Shown in pieces: positions 31,878 through 36,933 of a DNA stretch of 36,933 nt. The stretch is from IMG/VR virus record IMGVR_UViG_3300020472_002812, positions 1-36,933 of that record; one strand, given 5' to 3'. Origin of the DNA: a virus. Under the pieces are notes generated by a model that was not told the DNA's origin, ran no database searches, and saw only the letters and a program-made list of their open reading frames with translations. Made by a program: the position numbers and the translations under genes. The stretch's first letter is position 1. Each line of letters begins with the position of its first letter.

Positions 31878-32425
31878 AAATAGCAATACATCAACCTAAC
31901 TTTCTACCTTGGTATCCATTTTTTCAGAAGATTCAAGAAGTAGATGTTTTTGTGATACTCAAAGAATGTCAATTTGAAAAGAATAATTTTCAAAATAGAG
32001 TGAATATAAATGGTAAGTGGAGAACAATGAGTGTTAATAAAGGTCTTGAACCGATTAGAAATAAAACTTATTTAAATCCACAATCCGATTGGAATAAAAT
32101 TAAGACTAATTTACCAGAATATAGAGAAATTTTAGAAAAGTGCGATAAATGTGTGGGTGACAACTTGGCAGCTACTAATTATTGTATAATATCTAATCTA
32201 TGTGATATGCTAGGAATAGATACTAAGTTGGAAGTGGATTATCCAACCGATTTAAAATCAACAGATAGATTAGTTGATATTTGTAAAAGATATGGTGCTA
32301 CCGAATATTACTCTGGTGGTGGTGCTAAAAAATATTTGGATGAATCTTTATTTGGAGATATCAAAGTTTCATACCAAACTGATTCGAAAAAAATACATAC
32401 ATTAGAGGTAATAAAAAACTTATGA
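31874..32425 (+). CDS. WbqC-like family protein
   Basis: 183 residues, ATGA overlap. IHQPNFLPWYPFFQKIQEVD (4-23) is the near-invariant WbqC start 'i.QPnylPw.Gff..i...D', CQFEKNNFQNRVNI (34-47) matches 'v.f.k..w.nRn.i', and the end SGGGAKKYLDESLF (around 156-169) the 'Sg.ga..Yld...f' pattern. The reaction is not established; these proteins are near sugar-modifying aminotransferases and acyltransferases in O-antigen and aglycone clusters. Bacterial versions are about 230 residues, so this one has a short C-terminus. It is followed, with a four-base overlap, by a PIG-L deacetylase, a pairing I consider a functional hint. No signal peptide. Confidence 0.8.
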   Translation: MKIAIHQPNFLPWYPFFQKIQEVDVFVILKECQFEKNNFQNRVNINGKWRTMSVNKGLEPIRNKTYLNPQSDWNKIKTNLPEYREILEKCDKCVGDNLAATNYCIISNLCDMLGIDTKLEVDYPTDLKSTDRLVDICKRYGATEYYSGGGAKKYLDESLFGDIKVSYQTDSKKIHTLEVIKNL

Positions 32426-33045
32426 GATTTTTAGGTTATGATAAGGTTTTATGTTTATCACCACATCCCGATGATGTGGAATATGGTATGCTTGGAACTA
32501 TAATGAAATACTCACGAACAAGATTTGATGTTATAACTGCATCAGTAGGTGGTAATTTTGATACATCATCAGGTGTTTCGAGATTTACCGAATGTTTAGA
32601 AGTGTGTAACGGAATTGATAATATGTATAGTGGTTTTTTAGATGTAGACCATGTAAAAAATACCACCGAAGATGAATACATAAAAATGATAGAAGAAAAG
32701 TATAATATGGAAGATTGTCAAGCCATTTTTATACCACCCGAAGAAGATACACATCAAGACCACAAGAAAGTTAGTGTGATTGGAAAGGCATTGACAAGAA
32801 AAAGTAAGTGTAGTATTATAGATTATAAAACACCACATACCTTAGACCATTGGACACCAAATCTTTTTGTAGATGTAGAAATTCAATACAGAGATAAAAT
32901 AAAAAGATTAAAGAAATTTGAATCACAACAACACCAAATATATTTTAAAAAGAATTCACTTGATTATTTTCATAGTAACTACCAATGTTCAATGAAGGGT
33001 GTTAATCGGACAGAAATGTTCAGAATAAATAGGAGTTATGTTTAA
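32422..33045 (+). CDS. PIG-L/LmbE-family N-deacetylase
   Basis: 207 residues, in an ATGA overlap with WbqC. VLCLSPHPDDVEYGMLGTI (9-27) is the zinc motif PHPDD (His15, Asp17, Asp18) and THQDHKKV (around 113-120) supplies the His-x2-His pair. GFLDVD with RFTECLEVC is the 'R..E...a....G' helix. Family members remove the N-acetyl group from GlcNAc-PI, mycothiol precursors or amino sugars. It could deacetylate a HexNAc of this glycan to expose an amine for acylation (WbqC neighbour) or amidination. The last stretch (KRLKKFESQQHQIYFKK) is the family's 'K..a...h.SQ' end. Note the lack of a signal peptide, so it acts in the cytoplasm. Confidence 0.85.
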   Translation: MRFLGYDKVLCLSPHPDDVEYGMLGTIMKYSRTRFDVITASVGGNFDTSSGVSRFTECLEVCNGIDNMYSGFLDVDHVKNTTEDEYIKMIEEKYNMEDCQAIFIPPEEDTHQDHKKVSVIGKALTRKSKCSIIDYKTPHTLDHWTPNLFVDVEIQYRDKIKRLKKFESQQHQIYFKKNSLDYFHSNYQCSMKGVNRTEMFRINRSYV

Positions 33046-33824
33046 TGAGTAATATAGTATTTATGCCAGCCATAAAAGACCCGAAACGAATTGGTAGAAG
33101 TGGTGGATATGAATGGTCAGTAAAATCTTGGAAAAATTGGTGTGATAAAAATGATTGTGAATTAATTTTATTAGAACAACCATTGACAGATCCTGCAGAG
33201 ATGAGTGTGGCATGGCAACGATACCATCTATTTAAATTACTTGAGGAGAGTAAAATGGATTACGACCAAGTTCTTATGGTTGATGCCGATACAATAGTCC
33301 ATCCTGATTGTCCTAATTTTTTTGAAGAAAGTGATGGTAAATATTGTGGAGTTTCTGAAACAGGTTGTTATGAATGGGTTAATCGCAGTTTAAGGGTGTA
33401 TGAAAAAGAATTCTTTTCAGATGTTAAAGTCAATCCTTGGAAGTATTTCAATGGTGGATTTCAGATTGTAAATGAAATACATAAAGAATTTTTCGATGTG
33501 GTATTAGATTTCTATATGAGTAACCAAGATAAGTTATTAAGTATTCAAACACAAAATGGACTTGGAACAGACCAAACACCAATTAATTATTTGGTTACAC
33601 AAAATGAGATAGAGTTAAACCTATTACCTCAATGTTATAATTTAAATCAAATGGAGAGAAAGAATTTACTATACTTAGCACCACAACATTGGTGGCCTGA
33701 TACATTAGATAATATGTATAATTCTGCTTGGGTTTATCATTTCAATGGAATACCAGCAAATCCATTACAAAGAGGTTCGGATTATTTTATGGAAAGGGCA
33801 TACAACGAGTTAAATAATGGATAA
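33045..33824 (+). CDS. GT-A fold glycosyltransferase
   Basis: 259 residues, starting at the last base of the previous stop. VFMPAIKDPKR begins the fold, then QVLMVDADTIVHPDCPNFFE (75-94, in part) is the GT8/GT34-like 'vl.lDaD.ih' DxD site with Asp80 and Asp82. YFNGGFQIVN is the 'yfNaGvil.n' strand found in GT8 and related enzymes, and GLGTDQTPINYL the catalytic-side 'tDQ..lN' helix. The C-terminal WVYHFNG (around 238-244) contains the metal-binding His that follows in GT8-type proteins ('i.Hf.g'). The donor is unclear. A retaining galactosyl- or glucosyltransferase is likely. Overlaps its downstream neighbour by eight bases. Confidence 0.8.
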   Translation: MSNIVFMPAIKDPKRIGRSGGYEWSVKSWKNWCDKNDCELILLEQPLTDPAEMSVAWQRYHLFKLLEESKMDYDQVLMVDADTIVHPDCPNFFEESDGKYCGVSETGCYEWVNRSLRVYEKEFFSDVKVNPWKYFNGGFQIVNEIHKEFFDVVLDFYMSNQDKLLSIQTQNGLGTDQTPINYLVTQNEIELNLLPQCYNLNQMERKNLLYLAPQHWWPDTLDNMYNSAWVYHFNGIPANPLQRGSDYFMERAYNELNNG

Positions 33825-34770
33825 AAAAATACTATTCATAAGTGAATTAGGACACGAGAAAAAAGTTCCAAGAGATTACAGACATATGAGAACAGAGTTT
33901 GCTCAAATGTGTGCATTACGAGCAGACCATCTTCCAATATATAAAATAAATGAATTTGATAAGAGTGGATACGACCATGTTATATTGTTGATATCCAAAT
34001 CACCACAACTTAGAGAATTTATATTGACTTTCGATATAGTGGAGAAGTCAAGAGAATTTGGTGATAAGGTTTGGTTCATGCAGGAAGCAACTTCTTGGAT
34101 ACATCAAACTATGGGATTACCACATCAGATAAACCATATTAATATTTTAAATAGTGTTGATGGAATACTGAGTGAAAACATTACCGATTATAAATACTAT
34201 GGTGGAGTTGCACCAAATACACCTGTCCATACAATTCCAACATTAATAATTGAGGATTATTTATTAGATGCCCGTAAGACAGAGAAACAAAACAAAACTA
34301 TGATTGGTGGTAATTGTTCTAATTGGTATGGTGGGTTTGATTCCTATCTTGTAGCAGACATCTATGAGAATCAAATTGATATGCCAAAGATGAGAAATGT
34401 AGATTTACACGACCAACTACCAAGACTTACGGTATTACCTCATGTTCAATTCACGGATTGGATTTATAAATTATCAGAGTATAAATACGCAGTTCACCTG
34501 ATGCCAGCTATAACTGCTGGAACATTTTGTTTGAACGCAGCGTTCTTAGGAATACCTTGTATTGGTTATAAAGAATCCGACACACAAAGAATATGTCAGC
34601 CTGATTTATCAGTAGATTTATATGATGTGGAAAGGGCAAGAATGTTAGCGGATAAGCTGAATAGAGATTCAGATTTTTATAACCATTGTTCTGAAACTGC
34701 ATTAAAAAATTATAATAAAAATTACAATGAGAAGGTATTTATTGAACACATGACAGAGGTTTTAAATTGA
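33817..34770 (+). CDS. GT-B-like glycosyltransferase
   Basis: 317 residues. ILFISELGHEKKVPRDYRHM (5-24) begins the N-terminal Rossmann half, and WFMQEATSWIH (86-96) and GILSENITDYKYY its inner strands. Later TMIGGNCSNWYGGFDSYLVA is the start of the second half (the 'G.....y....l' strand), and the donor loop region reads YAVHLMPAITAGTFCLNAAF then LGIPCIGY, matching 'd..l.ps.....g..vl.a.a.GvP.v' of GT4/GT1. The Glu of the usual E-x7-E is absent and replaced by Thr/Ala, so it is a divergent member or has lost activity. I could not narrow it to a donor. Its stop overlaps a TTG start of the next gene. Confidence 0.6.
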   Translation: MDKKILFISELGHEKKVPRDYRHMRTEFAQMCALRADHLPIYKINEFDKSGYDHVILLISKSPQLREFILTFDIVEKSREFGDKVWFMQEATSWIHQTMGLPHQINHINILNSVDGILSENITDYKYYGGVAPNTPVHTIPTLIIEDYLLDARKTEKQNKTMIGGNCSNWYGGFDSYLVADIYENQIDMPKMRNVDLHDQLPRLTVLPHVQFTDWIYKLSEYKYAVHLMPAITAGTFCLNAAFLGIPCIGYKESDTQRICQPDLSVDLYDVERARMLADKLNRDSDFYNHCSETALKNYNKNYNEKVFIEHMTEVLN

Positions 34771-35390
34771 AGTTATATAAATTTGATAATTACCAAGAAT
34801 ATAAAGAAGTTCAAGTCAAGGGGTATAATGCAAAAGTAAATACTCATAGTTGGGTTGATACACATGCAATTAGAGGATTGGTTTCATATATTGTTGATTA
34901 TAATTCTGATGTATCTTTTGGGATATGTCATGGAACTCGTAGAGGAATCGAACAACATGAATTTAATAAAACATTTAAACTTTTGGATATGGATGTAAAT
35001 GTTATTGGGACAGAAATAGCTGGAGATGCAAAAGACAGATTTCCTAATACTATCGAATGGGACTTTCACGAAGTTAAGGATGAATGGGTTGGAAATGTTG
35101 ATTTTATTTATAGTAATTCATTTGACCATTCTTACGATCCTGAAAAGGCACTTGGTAGTTGGATGAGTTGTCTAACCGAAAAAGGGTTGTGTTTCATAGA
35201 ATGGAATAGTGATGCTGATGGAAATTCAAGACCTATGGATCCATATGCAGCCAGTTTTGATGAATATAAAGAAATGATTAGAGAAAAATATGAACTCGTT
35301 GAAGTCTTAGAAAATAATCCTGAAAAGGATGAGGGACATAATTGGAAAGGACAACGATTTTATTTTGTTATAAGGAATAAAAATGAGTGA
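34767..35390 (+). CDS. SAM-dependent methyltransferase-like protein
   Basis: 207 residues with a TTG start in a TTGA overlap, GAGG lying about eight bases before. FGICHGTRRGIEQHEF (51-66) resembles motif I with a Cys-His substitution, VIGTEIAGDAKDRFPNTIEWDF (79-100, in pieces) motif II with its acid, DEWVGNVDFIYSNSFDHSYDP (105-125) motif IV/'DfiysnhvlEH..dp', and LTEKGLCFIEW (around 136-146) the next strand. The class I methyltransferase layout is clear although the Gly-rich motif is unusual. In glycan loci such proteins O- or C-methylate sugars. Catalysis has not been checked, and a non-methylating relative is possible. Confidence 0.65.
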   Translation: MKLYKFDNYQEYKEVQVKGYNAKVNTHSWVDTHAIRGLVSYIVDYNSDVSFGICHGTRRGIEQHEFNKTFKLLDMDVNVIGTEIAGDAKDRFPNTIEWDFHEVKDEWVGNVDFIYSNSFDHSYDPEKALGSWMSCLTEKGLCFIEWNSDADGNSRPMDPYAASFDEYKEMIREKYELVEVLENNPEKDEGHNWKGQRFYFVIRNKNE

Positions 35391-36600
35391 TAAGACAATA
35401 AGTTTTATACAACCAAGTAGAAACAATTTAAAATATTTAAAGTGGTCGTATAATAGTATAAGAAAGAATCTTGGATACAGACACGAGATATGTTGGGCAG
35501 ACGATTTCTCAGATGATGGAACTTGGGAATGGATGAAAAAGACGGCAAAAAAAGATGGTAACATAAAAATACATAGAAATGAAGGCCCCACAAGATTAGG
35601 ACATACTATTTTATATGATACATTAGTAGATATGGCTACCAACGATATCGTAATGATTTATCACGCTGATATGTATGCCTGTCCTAATATGGATGTGGAA
35701 GTATTAAAACATTTAGAACGAGGTAAGGTAGTAAGTGCAACACGGATAGAACCACCACTACATCCTGATGGGCCAGAAAAACTATTAAAAGACTTTGGTA
35801 TAGAACCTGAAGAATTTGATGAGTATGGATTGATGAATTATATTGCTGAATTTCAACAGGATGAGGAAAAGCTCACCAATGGAATATTCGCACCTTGGGC
35901 AATATACAAAGATGACTTCACGAGTATTGGTGGACACGACCCGTTATACGCTCCACAATCAAAGGAAGATTCAGATATATTCAATAGGTTTAAATTGAAT
36001 GGTTATGAATTGATTCAGACCTTTCGAGGTTTGGTATATCATATGACTTGTAGAGGTAGTAGATTTAAGGATGGTGCCCTTAGAAATCCAGCTGGACAAG
36101 TATTTATGAAAGGTAGAGAATCATCGGAGTGGTTAGCTCAGAATCTTAGGTCAACTCGTAACTTCATTCGTAAATGGGGGCATATGGTAAAACACGATTC
36201 TTTATTACATCCAATTGTTCCACCAAAATATGATGTGGGATTTGTGGTTGAGAATTGTAATAATGATATGTTAAGGGAATTAGAACCTTGGTGTTCGGAT
36301 ATCTATGGAGATTTCGTAGGACATAAGGGATTTGGTGTTAATAAATACATTGAAGAAGAACAACCAAATACTCAATTTGAGTTAAAGAAAAGAATTCACT
36401 CAGACCACATTGAACCAAAAAATAATATAGTAGTTAAGTTTGACGCCACTAAATTGACACAAGATAACTTCCAAATATTAGTAGAGTTATCATCAATACT
36501 TAAAGAAAGTGGTGAGGTTGGTGAGATGGAATATGATATATTTAAATTTGAAATAAAATCTATGGACACATACGAAAAGGAGTTAATAAATGTCGTATAA
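35383..36600 (+). CDS. GT2-family glycosyltransferase with C-terminal extra domain
   Basis: 405 residues; ATG overlaps the previous gene by eight bases and TAAGGAAT lies upstream. Residues 1-240 are GT-A: FIQPSRNNLKYLKWSY (8-23), ICWADDFSDDGTWEW (36-50) the UDP loop, DIVMIYHADMYACP (88-101) the DxD-like site (HAD), and a 'SKEDSDIFNRF' segment with the acidic pair of the catalytic helix. FRGLVYHMTCRGSRF supplies a metal-binding His as in other members. After about 245 an additional domain of roughly 150 residues is of unknown function (GFVVENCNNDM start); its last part EFELKKRIHSDHIEPKNNIVVKF resembles neither GT nor a known carbohydrate binding module. Overlaps apt by 11 bases. Confidence 0.8.
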   Translation: MSDKTISFIQPSRNNLKYLKWSYNSIRKNLGYRHEICWADDFSDDGTWEWMKKTAKKDGNIKIHRNEGPTRLGHTILYDTLVDMATNDIVMIYHADMYACPNMDVEVLKHLERGKVVSATRIEPPLHPDGPEKLLKDFGIEPEEFDEYGLMNYIAEFQQDEEKLTNGIFAPWAIYKDDFTSIGGHDPLYAPQSKEDSDIFNRFKLNGYELIQTFRGLVYHMTCRGSRFKDGALRNPAGQVFMKGRESSEWLAQNLRSTRNFIRKWGHMVKHDSLLHPIVPPKYDVGFVVENCNNDMLRELEPWCSDIYGDFVGHKGFGVNKYIEEEQPNTQFELKKRIHSDHIEPKNNIVVKFDATKLTQDNFQILVELSSILKESGEVGEMEYDIFKFEIKSMDTYEKELINVV

Positions 36601-36933
36601 AAATTACATCACAGAGATACCTGATTTCCCAATTGATGGGGTAAATTTTAAAGATATTTCACCATTATTGGCTGACCAAGAAACATTTAGGTCTGCACTT
36701 GTTGATATGGGAAGTAGAGTTAGACTACCTGATTATTGGGTTGGAATAGATTCAAGAGGATTTATATTCGCTTCAGCACTTGCTGTATATTTTGGTGGTG
36801 GTGTTGTACTTGCAAGAAAAGAAGGAAAGACACCAGGTGATAAGGTATCGGTTAGTTATGATTTAGAATATGGAAATGCCACATTAGAGATGCAAAAAGT
36901 TGGAATGGGTGGTGGAGAAGTAGTGATTGTGGA
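36590..36933 (+). CDS. apt: Adenine phosphoribosyltransferase, 3' end cut by the window edge
   Basis: The frame is open from ATG 36590 to the last base of the window (114 codons and two bases), so the gene continues to the right. AGGAG lies four bases upstream. ITEIPDFPIDGVNFKDISPLL (7-27, in part) is the highly conserved APRT start 'I.diPDFPkpGi.FkDitPll', GIDSRGFIFASALA (around 51-64) the next hallmark, VVLARKEGKTPGD the flexible loop, and VSYDLEYGNATLEMQK the catalytic-loop region with 'YdlEYG...lem'; the visible end GGGEVVIVD approaches the PRPP motif. It salvages adenine to AMP with PRPP. Its overlap with the last GT2 gene shows it is on the same transcript. Confidence 0.85.
   Translation, partial: MSYKNYITEIPDFPIDGVNFKDISPLLADQETFRSALVDMGSRVRLPDYWVGIDSRGFIFASALAVYFGGGVVLARKEGKTPGDKVSVSYDLEYGNATLEMQKVGMGGGEVVIV

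Overview
The window reads as an internal piece of a large tailed-phage genome, most likely a T4-like myovirus of an AT-rich, probably marine or aquatic lineage. The reasons are: every credible gene lies on the + strand; genes are packed with 1-13 base overlaps or gaps of only a few dozen bases; there are no rRNA, tRNA, IS or integrase genes; G+C is roughly one third by eye; and several phage hallmarks are present (a gp62-like clamp-loader subunit, a ClpP-type protease, a DUF1599/Nmad1 nucleotide-modification protein, a Cas4/RecB-like Fe-S nuclease, a phage-size thioredoxin, and a structural-looking protein ending in a Hint domain). The host and the marine setting are inference, not seen directly.

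Layout. Bases 1-4140: a left-truncated protein, a GNAT-QueC-like fusion, a small membrane protein, a short GT-B-like protein, and a 470-residue Hint-domain protein that shares a sequence module with the first gene. Bases 4166-10973: replication, modification and processing genes (gp62-like, orphan DNA methyltransferase, ClpP, DUF1599, thioredoxin, Cas4-like nuclease, SLOG-fold protein, ribbon-helix-helix protein), with an amidinotransferase and a fucosyltransferase-like protein mixed in. Bases 10992-36600: about 25 kb almost wholly devoted to glycan chemistry, with about 11 glycosyltransferases or glycosyltransferase-like proteins, nucleotide-sugar enzymes and decorating enzymes (sulfotransferase, FkbM and other methyltransferases, acetyltransferase, PIG-L deacetylase, 2OG-Fe(II) oxygenase). 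Base 36590 to the right edge: a partial adenine phosphoribosyltransferase, marking a return to nucleotide metabolism.

The most striking observation is that homologues of all five steps from UDP-GlcNAc to a di-N-acetylated mannuronic acid (UDP-ManNAc3NAcA; WbpA, WbpB, WbpE, WbpD and WbpI of Pseudomonas B-band O-antigen synthesis) are present. WbpD, WbpI and WbpB are adjacent (19399-21669). The aminotransferase (16680) and the 6-dehydrogenase (30332) are separate and both are strikingly shortened. A second possible branch is a CMP-sugar cytidylyltransferase, a 2OG oxygenase and a DAHP/KDO8P-synthase-family aldolase in a row (27422-29667), which could make and activate a 3-deoxy-ulosonic acid. 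Together with the glycosyltransferases this looks like a phage-borne surface-polysaccharide or virion/DNA glycosylation programme. What receives the sugars cannot be told from the sequence.

No stretch longer than about 60 bases lacks a gene. The largest apparent gap (12378-12538) holds a 46-codon gene for a very basic peptide. All function calls are from reading motifs by eye; no database search was run.
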